Positions 1 through 12,006 of a DNA stretch of 64,000 bases are shown piece by piece (positions within the stretch are counted from its first letter, which is position 1; every line of letters begins with the position of its first letter). The notes beneath the pieces were generated by a model, which did no database searches, had not been told where the DNA came from, and saw only the letters and a program-made list of their open reading frames with translations. This DNA comes from Aphidius gifuensis (taxonomy: Eukaryota > Arthropoda > Insecta > Hymenoptera > Braconidae), in the NCBI RefSeq assembly GCF_014905175.1, contig NC_057788.1, forward strand, positions 1,426,001 through 1,490,000, read 5' to 3'. A program made the position numbers and the translations under genes.

Positions 1-2874
1 AAATTATCTGGTTTTGATAATTATCTTTGTCATGTTAAAACAAATAACAATGGTGAATTTAAATTTCCATCATTAACAAATGGTGATTATAAAATAATAC
101 CACATTATTCAAATAAAAATACAAAATTTGATGTTCAACCAAGTGAATTGTCATTTAAAGTTAATGGTAAAAGTGTTGTATTAACAAAAAATTTTAAAAT
201 AACTGGTTTTACAATTGGTGGACAAGTTTTAATGTCTAATTCATCAAAAAAAATACCAGTTGCTGATGCTAAAATATATATATCAGGTAAACATATTGCA
301 ACAACAGATAAAAATGGTTATTATTCAATTGAAAAAATAAAATCAGGACAATATACATTTAAAATAATTGCTGATAATTTACAATTTGATGTTGAAACAA
401 TTGAAATAACAACAAATTCACCAATAATACCAATAATTTATCCATCATCATATAAAGTATGTGGAAATGTTAAACATTCAAGTGAAAATAAACAATCAAT
501 ACGTAGTGTTATTGTTGAAAATTCAATGGCAACATTTCATCGTGAAATAAATACTGATTCAGATACTGGTGAATATTGTTTATATTTAAAACCAGATAAA
601 TATCAATTTAATGTTGTTGTTAATCATAATGAAAAAATTAATGGTCTACAATTTTATCCATTACAGCATACAATTGATGTTAGCACAATGCCAATAAACA
701 ACATAAATTTCTCACAATTAAAAGCAACAGTTATTGGTACAATTGAATGTATGAAACAATCATTAATAAATTGTATGGAAATATCAGTAACATTAAAAAT
801 TCTTGATGGACAAATAATTAAAACAATTAATGCAATAAATGGTAAATATGAATTTACAAATATATTACCAGGTCATTATGAATTGTTAATTGATAATGAT
901 ATTTATTGTTGGGATAAATCAAGTCAAAAAATATCAATAACATCAGAGCATGCAATTGTACCAGTATTTAAACAAACTGGTTATTCAGTAACATTTTTAT
1001 CATCACATGATACTTCAATTGAATACGATGATATTGATAATAAAAATAAAAAAATAACAATAACATTGCCTGCTGGTAGTACACGTAATTGTGTTAAAAA
1101 TTATGGTGAATATATATTTACACCAAAAGGTTGTCATATTTATCAACAAAAAACATACAAATGGAATACAAATAATCAACAACCAATAATATTATCAGCA
1201 ATTGAACATCGTCATAAAGGACGTATTGTTGTTCCAATTCATGGTACAACATCAGAAGCTGATAAACAACATGATATTAAAGTTAATGTTGTTATGGAAA
1301 ATAATAATAACAAAATAATACCAACAATTGTTAAAAAAGTTGCAAATCAAGGTGTATATCGTTATACATTTGAATTTAATGGTAAATCAGATACAACATA
1401 TATTATAACACCAATATCAGATATAATAATATTTAATCATGCATCAATTAAAGTAATTGGTAAGGATGATTGTAATGATGATGTTGCAACATTTAATGGA
1501 CATGTTGGTATAATAATATCTGGTAGTATACAACCACCAATGGATGATGTTACAATTAAAATATTTGGTAATGATAAAAATGTACCAGTACATACAATGA
1601 TAACTGATAAAACTGGAAAATATATGATTGGTCCATTAAGTAGAACAATTAATTATACAGTAACTGCTGATAAAATTGGCTATACAATAACTGGTCCAGA
1701 TGCTAATGGTGTATTTTTAGCTCATAAACTAGCTGAAATAATAATAAATGTCATTGATGATAATACAAAATTACCATTAAATGGTGTGCTATTATCATTA
1801 TCTGGTGGTAATAATGGTAATTATAGAAAAAATAGTATAACAAATAATAATGGACAATTGGTATTTAATAGTTTATCACCAGGTGATTATTATTTACGTC
1901 CAATGATGAAAGAATATCAATTTGATTTATCATTAAAAATTATAAAAATTAATGAAGGTGAAACAATGAAAATAATATTACATGGTAATAGAATTGCATT
2001 TAGTGCATATGGTATTGTTAAAGCATTGAATGGTGAAGCAGAAACTGGTGTAACTATTGAAGCAATATGTAATGATAAAAATTGTAATGTTAATCAAGAA
2101 GAATCAATAACAGATAGTAATGGTATGTTTAGAATACGTGGTCTTGAGCCAAACTTTAATTACATTATACAATTAAAAAATGATGTACAATCAAATTTAC
2201 ATATACAACGTTCTTCGCCATTATTTGTTGATGTATTTATCAATAATAATGATACACATGGTATTGAATTTGTTGTATTTCATCCAATATCACGTAGTGA
2301 TGTATCAATTAATATTAAAACAAATAAACCAGAATATTATCGTACGCTGAAAATTAAATTATGTCGTGAGGATCAACCAGATACACCAATTTATACATCA
2401 AGTATTGATCAAAGCTCATTGTCATCATCGAAATTTAGTAATAATTATAATCCAGGTTTTTTAATTCATTTACCATCGTTAAAATTAAATAATAAAAAAT
2501 ATTTTATACAATTAGAAAGTACATTGTCCAAGGCAATATTTAAATATAATACAATACCAATTTATTTTAATGCAAATGAATCATTTAAAGGTATTGATGT
2601 ATTATTTAATGTTGAACGTAATATTGATAATAATGATATGAATCAATCATCAATAATGGCATTGCCACTTATATTAATTGTTGCAATTGCATTTTTAAAA
2701 CGTGATAATTTAGTTAATTGGTTTAATTTAATTATTGTGCAGTTTAATAAAAGTGTACCTGTTAATAAACCACAAGTTGTACAAGTTGCACCAATTGATC
2801 CAAGAGCTGATGATATTATTGTCGAACAAATTATGAATATCAATAAACGTAAAGTTAAACCACGTAAAGTTTAA
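1..2874 (+). CDS. NOMO: NOMO (nodal modulator) ortholog, 3' part, partial at the window edge
   Basis: The reading frame is open from base 1 to the stop at 2872-2874 with no intron, giving about 957 residues of a family usually near 1,200, so the N-terminus lies upstream. The protein is a string of carboxypeptidase-regulatory/prealbumin-like beta-sandwich repeats, each with a pattern like T-D-x-x-G-x-Y-x-(I/F)-x-x-(I/L)-x-x-G-x-Y. It ends in one hydrophobic segment (MALPLILIVAIAFL, coded near 2656-2697) and a short basic tail. That layout is the NOMO layout: a large ER-lumenal domain, one C-terminal membrane anchor and a small cytosolic tail. In animals NOMO is part of the BOS complex that works with Sec61 in multipass membrane protein insertion. 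Identity rests on repeat architecture and length. The gene runs away from the odorant-binding cluster that follows. Confidence 0.85.
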   Translation, partial: KLSGFDNYLCHVKTNNNGEFKFPSLTNGDYKIIPHYSNKNTKFDVQPSELSFKVNGKSVVLTKNFKITGFTIGGQVLMSNSSKKIPVADAKIYISGKHIATTDKNGYYSIEKIKSGQYTFKIIADNLQFDVETIEITTNSPIIPIIYPSSYKVCGNVKHSSENKQSIRSVIVENSMATFHREINTDSDTGEYCLYLKPDKYQFNVVVNHNEKINGLQFYPLQHTIDVSTMPINNINFSQLKATVIGTIECMKQSLINCMEISVTLKILDGQIIKTINAINGKYEFTNILPGHYELLIDNDIYCWDKSSQKISITSEHAIVPVFKQTGYSVTFLSSHDTSIEYDDIDNKNKKITITLPAGSTRNCVKNYGEYIFTPKGCHIYQQKTYKWNTNNQQPIILSAIEHRHKGRIVVPIHGTTSEADKQHDIKVNVVMENNNNKIIPTIVKKVANQGVYRYTFEFNGKSDTTYIITPISDIIIFNHASIKVIGKDDCNDDVATFNGHVGIIISGSIQPPMDDVTIKIFGNDKNVPVHTMITDKTGKYMIGPLSRTINYTVTADKIGYTITGPDANGVFLAHKLAEIIINVIDDNTKLPLNGVLLSLSGGNNGNYRKNSITNNNGQLVFNSLSPGDYYLRPMMKEYQFDLSLKIIKINEGETMKIILHGNRIAFSAYGIVKALNGEAETGVTIEAICNDKNCNVNQEESITDSNGMFRIRGLEPNFNYIIQLKNDVQSNLHIQRSSPLFVDVFINNNDTHGIEFVVFHPISRSDVSINIKTNKPEYYRTLKIKLCREDQPDTPIYTSSIDQSSLSSSKFSNNYNPGFLIHLPSLKLNNKKYFIQLESTLSKAIFKYNTIPIYFNANESFKGIDVLFNVERNIDNNDMNQSSIMALPLILIVAIAFLKRDNLVNWFNLIIVQFNKSVPVNKPQVVQVAPIDPRADDIIVEQIMNINKRKVKPRKV

Positions 2875-3230
2875 ATTTAAATAGTCAATTTTTTTTCGTT
2901 TTTTAAAAGTAAATTTTTGTAATTGTCATTTGTAATTTGTCTTTGTCGTCATTTACATTCAATTTTTTTGTTGGAAAAAAATTTTTTACTGCCAGATTTA
3001 TTTGATAATTAAGAAAATATTAATATCGTTTATTTTTTTTTTGTAATTGTATTTCTTTTTTTTTTTTTGAATTATGTATTTCATACAAAATTATTGTACA
3101 TATTAATAAAATATCTATATGACAGTATTTTTATATTTCGTTTGTTTTATTAATAATTAATTTTTTAAAATTTGAAAATTACTTATTGTTTTAATTTGAA
3201 TATAAAAAAATTTTAATATTTTAAAATTAT
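2875..3230. other. 3' flanking sequence between convergent genes
   Basis: AT-rich sequence with long T runs between the NOMO stop and the stop of the convergent odorant-binding protein gene. It presumably holds both 3' UTRs. I see no open frame or RNA gene. Confidence 0.5.
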
Positions 3231-4023
3231 TTATATGATGAAAAATTCCTGTAAAAATAAAAGAAAGTTAATTTAATTTTATGGTTTATAGATTTTTTTT
3301 TTATTGAAACTTACTACTGGATAAGTTTTATAAAAACAATAATTTATATTGTATGCAAGATCACAGCTATCAGTTCCCTCTAAAAAATAAAATAATATTT
3401 CAAAAAAATATATATATACAGGTATAAATATGTATTAATTATAACTTACTTGTATCTTTGCAGGAACTAACAAGAACTTTTGATTTTTCTTTCAAACGTG
3501 GTGGAGTCATTATTAAAAATTTTTTGAAATCCATTTTTTCATCGGTTACCTAAAATAATTAAAAATATTCATTTGACTATTAATTAATTAAATACTTAAT
3601 TTCATGCTTCGAAATTTATTTACTAATCCTAATTGTTGAGCAACACAATATGAATAACATCCAAGTTTTCTGTCTTTCACAAAAAGACCTTTAACAGCTA
3701 ATTCAATCAATTCTAAAAATTAAAAAAAGAATTAATTTTTAATTTAATAGTTAATTTTAATTTATAAAATTATAAATTAAAAATATACCTCCATTAACAC
3801 CACTTTTTTCTATGCAATATGCACGAAGATCTTTTGAAAATGATTGAAATTCTTCTGGAATTTCCTGAAATAAATAAATTAATTAATGAAAATATACAAT
3901 AAATATAATTTTATAAAGCTTATAATTATTTATTAAATTAATTTATAACAAACATACACCAGCAAAAACAAAAAATACATATAAAAAATTAAAAAAACAG
4001 ATGGAAATAATTTTTTTATTCAT
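3231..4023 (-). CDS. Odorant-binding protein (classical, six-cysteine), copy 1
   Basis: Six exons on the minus strand: 3958-4023, 3789-3864, 3624-3712, 3450-3549, 3315-3379 and 3231-3248 (66, 76, 89, 100, 65 and 18 nt; 137 residues). All junctions are GT-AG with matching phase. Exon 1 codes a hydrophobic signal peptide. The mature part shows the classical OBP cysteine frame: C1 in AYCIEKSG, C2-x3-C3 in GCYSYC, C4 in SSCKDT, and C5-x8-C6 in CDLAYNINYC. Such proteins are small secreted helical carriers of hydrophobic ligands in sensory lymph and other fluids. The last exon is only 18 nt and codes EFFII plus stop. Without it the frame would read on into a lysine-rich tail from intron sequence. 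It is the first of three tandem OBP genes on this strand, and exons 2-6 match copy 2 in length exactly. Confidence 0.9.
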
Positions 4024-5667
4024 TTTAAGAATACTTGAAACTTTGCCAACAATACTGAATGTTAATTTTACACTGTGGCAAAATTTCAAAAGTCAGTATA
4101 TTTTATAAGAACGACAAAAATTACCTAATAAAGAAAATTACTTGGAAAATAATAATTATAAAAAAATTGATTGATGATTGAATATCAATGAGTTGAAAAA
4201 AAAAACTTTTACATATTTTAGTCAGTGATTGTTTATTTATTTATTTTTTATGTTTAATTATTTGACACGAGATGGTAAATTTAAATGAAAAAATATTTGT
4301 CATGATTGAAAAAATAGATAAAATAGATAAATGACTTTTAAAAATATTATTTTTTGTGGTATTTAAAAATGTGCATGCTAATATTATGTAAGATTTTAAT
4401 TGATATCTCGATTGTATAATTTTAATAACGAACTTTGACTTGGTCTCTATTTTTTTGTTTTTTTTTTTTCTTAAAATTAATCATTTTGATAATAATAATA
4501 GTATTTTATTTAGTTATTTGGATTTTTTGTAAGTCAAAATTTAACATGATACATATATTATTTAGTTTTTGAAAATTTTTTGCATAACAGCGAAGACTTT
4601 TAAATTTAAAATCAATATAATCAATGTTTAATGAGAATATATATTTTCAAAAAATAAATAAGCATATATTACTAATTTTTTAAATTAAAAATAATATTAT
4701 AATGATTTAAATAGAAATAAGTTTATTACTTTTTTTTTTGCAGATTTAATAAATTGAAATTTATTTGTTATTTTTTTTTTCAACTTGAATTATTATTTTT
4801 TTATTTATTCGTTTTTTTTTCTAAGATACTAGACAGGCTAGATTCGGAGAAATGAAATATATCGAATGAATAAATTTTATTACTATTTATTTTATTTTTT
4901 TTTACTTATCAATTAGATGGTGATAAAATTTTAATTGAATTCTTTTAAAAACATGCATCAGTTATATTTTCTCGGTAAGGTATTTAAATAAAATTATTTA
5001 TTGATTTTTTATGTTTTATTTATAAAAAAAGATACAATAAATTATTCAATTTTTAAAGACAAAGTCATATTATACAATTGACATATTATTTACAAATTGT
5101 AAAAAAAAGTGTACTTTGATTTCGCAGTCAATACAGCAATTCAAAAGAAAGATATATTAATCTTATAGTAATTAAAAACCAAATCACGAAATTAAAAAAA
5201 ATCATATAGATGTAAATTTATTCTATTTAGTTTTTAAACTATTTTCCTTCTCCTATTGTGAAAACAATAACTGCCATCGGTCAGCTCTAGACAATCGCTC
5301 TCATATTTTTTTTTTCTCTGTTGTCAATCAAATAGAAATTCTCCCAAGGAAACGCATCGTTAGACATTGTCGAAATTTTTCAAGCAAATAGACTCAGGCT
5401 TTAACTACTCCAAAAAAAAATTACCATAAGTATATTGAAAACAAAAACAAAATTGATTTAAAAATGTCAAACGACAAAATAAAAACTTAAAAAATTATAA
5501 AAAAAAATTGATTTATTAAATTAAATAAACAACTTTTAATTTTTTTTTTTTCAAAATACAATATACAATAACAATTTATAAACAATTAAAATTTATTACA
5601 GCTGAGTTCATTTTTTTTTTCCATGTTGATTGTAAATTCCATGAATGCCAATTAGTCGTTGTCAAAA
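4024..5667. other. Intergenic region between OBP copies 1 and 2
   Basis: Mostly AT-rich with homopolymer runs. A less AT-biased island lies at about 5240-5410, lacks a useful open frame and could be promoter or transcribed non-coding sequence. The upstream control region of OBP copy 1 must lie just right of 4023. No gene is supported. Confidence 0.4.
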
Positions 5668-6532
5668 TTACATGATAAAATAATCCTAAAAAAAAAGCGA
5701 AAAAATCCACAATTAATGAATTGATGAATCAATAATAATTATGAATTAGTAATTAATTATAAAATTAATATTATTATTTTTTTTTTGGTAATAAATAAAA
5801 ATACTTTGTGAACTTACATCAGGAAAAGCTTCGTAGAAACATTTGTGAAGATTGAAAGATAATTCACAAAGATCTTTACCAGCTGTAAAAAAACAAATAA
5901 TATAATATTGTTATTAATAAAACAATGTTAATTAATAAATGCTAAAAATAAAAAACATTATACGAACTTGTTTCTTTGCACTTTTCAACCATTACTACTG
6001 CTTTTTCTTTCATATTTGGTGGAGATAACGCTAAGAAACCTTTAAAGTTCAAACCTTTTGGAGTCATCTAAAAAATTTAAACAAATATTAATTAACAAAA
6101 AAAACAATAATTTAAATAATTTGGTATATCAAATAATTACCAAACGAAATTGATCGAAAAGACAACGTAAATAACATTTTAATTTATCATCTTCAGTAAA
6201 TTTTCCAAGTCCAACTTCATTTACCATTTCTAAATTCGAAATATATATAAAAAATTAATTTATAACAAAATTAATAATTAAATTTATTTATAATTAAAAT
6301 ATAAAATTGTTTTTTATTATTTATTTACCATTAGTTGTTCCACTTTCAGCTAAACAAATTTTTCTAATTTCCGGTGCAACATCTTCAAATTCTTTTGGTA
6401 CTGGCTATAAATATTAATTTTGTTCATTTAATTTTTAATTATTATTAAGTTAAATAAATTCATACTTACACCAGCAGAAGTATAAATTACCAAACTGGTA
6501 AAAAATAAAACAATCAACATTGCTTTTGTCAT
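5668..6532 (-). CDS. Odorant-binding protein (classical, six-cysteine), copy 2
   Basis: Six exons: 6470-6532, 6329-6404, 6141-6229, 5968-6067, 5818-5882 and 5668-5685 (63, 76, 89, 100, 65 and 18 nt; 136 residues). A signal peptide (MTKAMLIVLFFTSLVIYTSA) is followed by six cysteines in classical OBP spacing: C1 in KICLAESG, C2-x3-C3 in CYLRC, C4 in EKCKET, and C5-x8-C6 in CELSFNLHKC. The last 18-nt exon codes DYFIM plus stop, matching the EFFII end of copy 1. The donor after exon 4 reads GTTCGT, an unusual but repeated donor in this window. Identical lengths for exons 2-6 show that copies 1 and 2 arose by tandem duplication. Likely a secreted ligand carrier; the ligand cannot be told from sequence. 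Confidence 0.9.
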
Positions 6533-7929
6533 TTTTATAAATTAAAAATATTGACGAAGTTAACAGCAACAATTTATTGAAAATACTGATTCAAAATTGC
6601 AAAAATTTTATTATTTTATAAGGCATCATCAGCAGTTTTTTATAAAAATTCATAAATCTCGAATGACTAATTAAAAAATAATAATAATAATAATTTAATG
6701 ACTGCGGAAATATTATAATGATGTTGACAGAAACAGGAAAAATATAATTTTTTTTTTTTTTCAAATAAAGATATTTAAATATCTTTATCCATTTAAAAAT
6801 CATCTAAATATTTACTCGAAAATTATATAAGATATTTGACGACAATATCGTGATACTTTTGAGTAAAATAATAATATATATTTATAATTTTTTATTGATT
6901 GTTTTTATTTTTTTTTCAAATAAAAATATGATTTATTATTACTTAACAATTTTTTTTTTTTAAATGAATTTTGTTTGATTTATATATTAACTATAATTAA
7001 TTCAATTTGAAAAAATATTTATCATTGATTTAAAGGAATGTTGAAAAGGTAAAAAAAAAATGAAGGTTGTATATTTTCCTATTTTGCTATTTTATTACAA
7101 ATTTTTTATTATCAATATTCAATTGATTTATGATCATGTTTTTTTTTTTTTTGCCACTAGCGAGGACTTTGTATCAGTATTTATTACCTTAATAAACTTT
7201 TTTTTATCGTTACAAAGTAAAGAGTGTATAAAAAATATAATTACAATGACGTTGATTCCATAAATAATATTCATTTAGAATATTTTAAGGAAAACAAGCT
7301 ATAAAATTGTAGCAAATATTTTAATTTTCTTTTTTTTTTTCAAACTAAAAAAACAAATGAATTATTTATTGGTACAAATTCATCAATTAATTATTGTGTC
7401 TTGTTAATTTTTTTTTTTTTTTTTTTTTGCTATGAATAAAAATAAGAATAAAAAAAAAATTGTCTTGATTGAATAAAAAAAAACTTGTTGGAAATTTAAA
7501 ATTGTTTGAGATTAATATTCTCAAGAGCTTGTTAATTTATTTTTTGGTAATAAATTTGATAATCAATCGATTTAAAATGAAAAAAAAAAATTAAATTAAA
7601 AAGACAAATATTAAAAGGAGAACAAAAATTTGTATTTCAACAGAAATTTAAAAAAAAAAAAAACATTTATTTGTCTAAAGACGTACATGAAACATTTATA
7701 TAATATATTTAATAACAAATATCATGATTGTATTTAATTTTAATTACGTATATTAATTAATTTTTCATCCATTTTTGGATATAATATTCGGCGATTATGT
7801 TTCAATTATTTTTTTATGTATAATATTGAGCTTCTTTTTGGTCACCATTAATTTTGTAAGATATAATTCCAATTTAAAAAATGAATTTTCATGATTTTTT
7901 TTATGGCAGTTTAATGATTGTCATCACAA
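6533..7929. other. Intergenic region between OBP copies 2 and 3
   Basis: AT-rich sequence with many A and T homopolymer tracts. Short frames occur here but have low-complexity composition and no homologue I recognise. The promoter of OBP copy 2 should lie just right of 6532. Confidence 0.4.
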
Positions 7930-9624
7930 TTAAAACAGGTAATATGTCTGTAAACAAAAAAATAAATAATTACCATTCATAAATCATGAGGTAAATTTAG
8001 AAAATATTAATTATAAAAATTAACAAACTTTTGGTGATGATTTTGCGTAACACAAGTTGAATGTATAAGCATACTGGCAATTGTCTCCATTTGCTAATAA
8101 TAAAAATAATAAAAAATCAATAATTATTTACAATAAAAAATGTTAATTACATTTGCATTCATTAAGAAAATTTTTGAAATAAAATATATAACTAAAAAAA
8201 GTAAATAAAAATTGAAAAGAAAAAAAACATTTTCATAATTGAAAAAAGTATACTTTTTGTTTTAATTATATTTATAATTAATGTAATGATATGTTGTTAA
8301 TGTTGAGTCATTAAATAATATGTAAATTAAAGTAATAAAATAATACAAAAAATATATTATAGATACCTAAGTGTTTACCAATGTATTTGCATTTTCTAAC
8401 TGTTTTTTCAACTTCTTCTCTGTAAGCTGGTATTCGTTGGAAAAATGATAACATTCCATTTAGACTTATTTCTTTTCTGTCATCAATGAGTGCAAATGAT
8501 TCCATCATACAATTCATATAACACTGTTGAAAATTAACAATATATTAATTAACCAAATTAACTAGCAAAAGAAAGAATTTAAAAACAAAAATTAGACAAA
8601 TTTTTTTTTTCTATATTTCAGGAAAAAAATATAACTAATTATTTAATTAAATAATTAAAATTCAATTACTAAAATTATTTATTGAAAATTTATAATAAAA
8701 TTAATATTTTTAATTTTATTTTTATTGAAAAAATTATATTTAACATAACTAACGAAGTGAAATGAATTTTTTTTTTTGTCTAATTTCAAAAATTATTTTA
8801 TTTTATTTTATAAATATAATTATTCAAATATTAATTAATAAAATTTTTTTTTTTTTTTTTATTTAATATGTAGCTTTAATTTAAATATATTGCATAAAAA
8901 TTAATTTTATTTTATTATAAATAAATAATTATTTTTGTGTTAGAAAATTCTAAGTTAAAATTAGTTTACTTTTAGTGGTTCTGAATCTGGCCAATCACCA
9001 TTTCTAACAGCTTCAATATCAGCTAGAAAAAAAAAAAAAAAATTATTTCAAAACAATCCTAGATGAGTATTGATTTTTTAAATAATAAAATTTTGTAAAT
9101 AAATAATTACCTGTAGCAACGCCTGTTTGCGTTTGACACGCATTAACAACACTTGCTGCAGCTGCAATCATGTCATCTGATACAAAACTGGGACGTGACT
9201 GAAAAACAAATAATTAATAAAAATTATAATAATTTATGCTAAAAAAATATTCTAAACATACTCTAAACATATTTAATACACACTAATTAAGCAAAAAAAA
9301 AAGTAATTCAGCATTTTTCTTTATAACTACAAAAAAATCCGACTCAATTTTTTTACTAATAAAAAAAAAACTACTCTGTAATTGTTTTTTGAATGAAAAA
9401 AATTACCTAGTAATTTTTTTGTTTATTAACAAAATACCCTGTAATTTTATAAACAAAAAAAAAAAAAATCCAGCAATTTTTATTTATTTTTTTTCGAAAA
9501 ATAAACTGTAATTAAGTTTAAAAAAAAAAAATGCATAAGTATAATTAAAAATATAATTTCTTACTTCACAGTAAATAAATGAAATCTGAAAAATCAGTAT
9601 CATGGTAATCACTAAATTCCTCAT
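7930..9624 (-). CDS. Odorant-binding protein (classical, six-cysteine), copy 3, diverged
   Basis: Six exons: 9565-9624, 9111-9198, 8970-9022, 8379-8523, 8029-8093 and 7930-7947 (60, 88, 53, 145, 65 and 18 nt; 142 residues). The signal peptide is MRNLVITMILIFQISFIYC; an in-frame ATG nine codons upstream (9649-9651) is an alternative start. Cysteines: C1 in NACQTQTG, C2-x3-C3 in CYMNC, C4 in RKCKYIG, and C5-x8-C6 in CQYAYTFNLC. The first splice positions and the length between C3 and C4 differ from copies 1 and 2, but the last two exons keep the 65-nt plus 18-nt pattern (end TYYLF). The donor before the last exon is GTTTGT. Read-through there would instead end the protein after two codons (V-C-stop), so the last exon is likely but not certain. 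Probably an older member of the cluster. Confidence 0.86.
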
Positions 9625-12006
9625 TGTTGTTCTTTGTTTATTTATAAACATTTCTATAATTATTTTTGATGGTATATATATTTATTTTTTTTGGATGATT
9701 TTGATCTTATGGAAACGCCCGATCAAGTACAAGCTTGATAATAAACTGACTGGGTTTGTGTTGATGTATAACTATACATCACTGTTAAAAATAAAAAAAA
9801 AATAAATAATGATCGTCCCTTATTGTCTGTCTTTATCACTAGCTGGATTGGCCTATATTGCAAATATTTGTGCGCAATTGCAAGCGCCTGTGCTTTTATC
9901 CCGTGCAAGCTTAGATCTATATATATTTTTTTTTTTTTTTTATTTACTTGACACGTGTAGATGCTTATTTTTTTACATGACAATTTTGTTTGAGTCATGT
10001 AAACAGTTTATTTATCTATAGAAAAATAAATCAGGAAAAAAAATTAATTGATATTGATAAAGAATAAAAAAATATAGAAAAAATATAGAAAAATTATTTC
10101 GAAAATCGAAATTTGCGATGCTCATTTATTAATTTAATTATTCATTTAAAAAAAAAAAAACAATAATAATTTGTACTGATAAAAGATTACAATACAATAA
10201 AATAAAGAAATTATTATTTATTATTAATTTATTATAATAAAATTGGAAATTAATTAATAATAATATTCAAAAATAAAAAAAATTAATTTCAATTTATTTT
10301 CAACTTTTTTTTACATTGTTTTTATAATTAAAAATTTAATTTTAATATTTTTTTTTTGTACAATAGTTGATTGTAATGTGTCTTATTTTTATCTATGATA
10401 AAAAAAAAATTGTCATTCAATATAATGAGAACGAAGATTTAACAATTGAGTTCCGAGCGTTGAACGTTGTAAAGAGTTTTTGATAAGCGGATGTTGCTAC
10501 TTTAGATACGGGACTAGTTCAAAAAATTAAATATTATAAAATCGCAAATGTTATAAGCTTGATTCATAAAATTATTATGCATATATGCAAGTGTTGATAT
10601 GGATCATCGTTCATTTATGATCAAAACAGTTTGTTATTTTTTATATTTTTAATTTTATAAATTTTTTCAAACCATTTTATCATGGGACAATGTAATTTTG
10701 AGAAATAATAATTATTGAATTTGATCAACAACTTTTATAAATTGAAATTACCAATTAACAATTAATGTTTTCGAAATTTTGTAAGGAAATAAATCCCAGA
10801 GAAATAATTGTGTAGTAATGCATTATGTCATTTCAACAATTTCGATTTTATTTTTTTTTTCTAGCAACTAAAAGCACCGAAAGATTGTCTTGAAAATATA
10901 CAGGATAATAAAAGGAAAGATTCTAAACAATTATTTAGACACAAAAAATCTTCAGTGCTATATTTTTTAGTGAAGATATGAATAAGCCATAAATTTCTAT
11001 TTGCATTATATCATTTCGACAATTTCGATTTCGATTCTACTTTTTCTATCAGTATTACCTACAGCCAGTTACATAGTTTGATAACACATTATCAAAATTC
11101 ACCGCTGATTCATGAAAAGCGCTAGAAAATAAGTGAAAAAAAAAAAATACACGTTTGTGTATGTATATGTGTTGGTGCTTTGTCAATCGAACGTCAAAAA
11201 TATTGACCAAATTTCAAATATTTAAATATTTTTAAAAAAATAATTCGAAAATAATAATGATAAAAAATTCATTATTATAATTCTTCTAATAAAAACTCCA
11301 ATTATATTCGATAAAATCGTTCAAACTAATCATGGCTTTTGATTTATTAATAAATTTTTTTGATAATTTTATAAATCCCGTGAAAATGCATTACTTTATC
11401 CGTCAATTTTTGTACAAGTATTAACAGTCATACATACATACCTCAGCCGAATTAATATTGACAAATTAATTATTTAAAAAAATAATTAACTAAACAAAAA
11501 GAATACAAATATTTACATATTAAATAAATCAGGTATCTAATAAATTTAAAATTAATAAACTATTTAATTTTATTTTTTTACAAACTACTATTCAAGTAGT
11601 TAAAAAATCAACATGACAATTTTCATAATAAATAGATGAACTATTATTGACTGTCACGTTACACTCTAATAAATAAATAAAAAAATTTTCATAAATAAAT
11701 ATGAATTATAAATTAAACAATTTAATTATCATTCCAAGTATTTATTTAATAATTAAAAATCATCATTTGATATTTGATGAAAATATTGATACATAATTTC
11801 GAAATTGTAGTAATTAAAATTGACCAATTTAATTACAAAATAAAATCAACATTCACTATCACTTGGCACATTGTTTTCATCACGTGGGTTAATTTTTTTT
11901 ATAACAAAAAAAAGAAGAGAAAAAAAAGCAATAAAAACTGGCTAACTGGTGTTAAATTTAAACTCAATTGTATTTATTAATAATAATATAAATAAATAAT
12001 TTAAAA
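9625..12006. other. Intergenic region upstream of OBP copy 3 and of the HTH gene
   Basis: No gene is supported. A stretch near 9700-10000 is less AT-biased and has small open frames on both strands without recognisable products. A roughly 29-base imperfect direct repeat (core TCATTTC-A/G-ACAATTTCGATTT) occurs near 10819-10848 and 11003-11032. The segment around 10430-10520 is also less AT-rich and could be promoter or 5' UTR for the gene at 12007. Confidence 0.35.

Noticed and set aside
9602..10021. Several frames of 67-91 codons on both strands near 9.6-10.0 kb
   Set aside because: They are largely low complexity (K, F, I, Y runs), overlap each other and the OBP copy 3 start, and show no homology that I can name.
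10819..11032. Direct repeat of about 29 bases, possible mobile-element ends
   Set aside because: Only two imperfect direct copies about 185 bases apart, no inverted ends and no coding frame between them; too weak to call an element.
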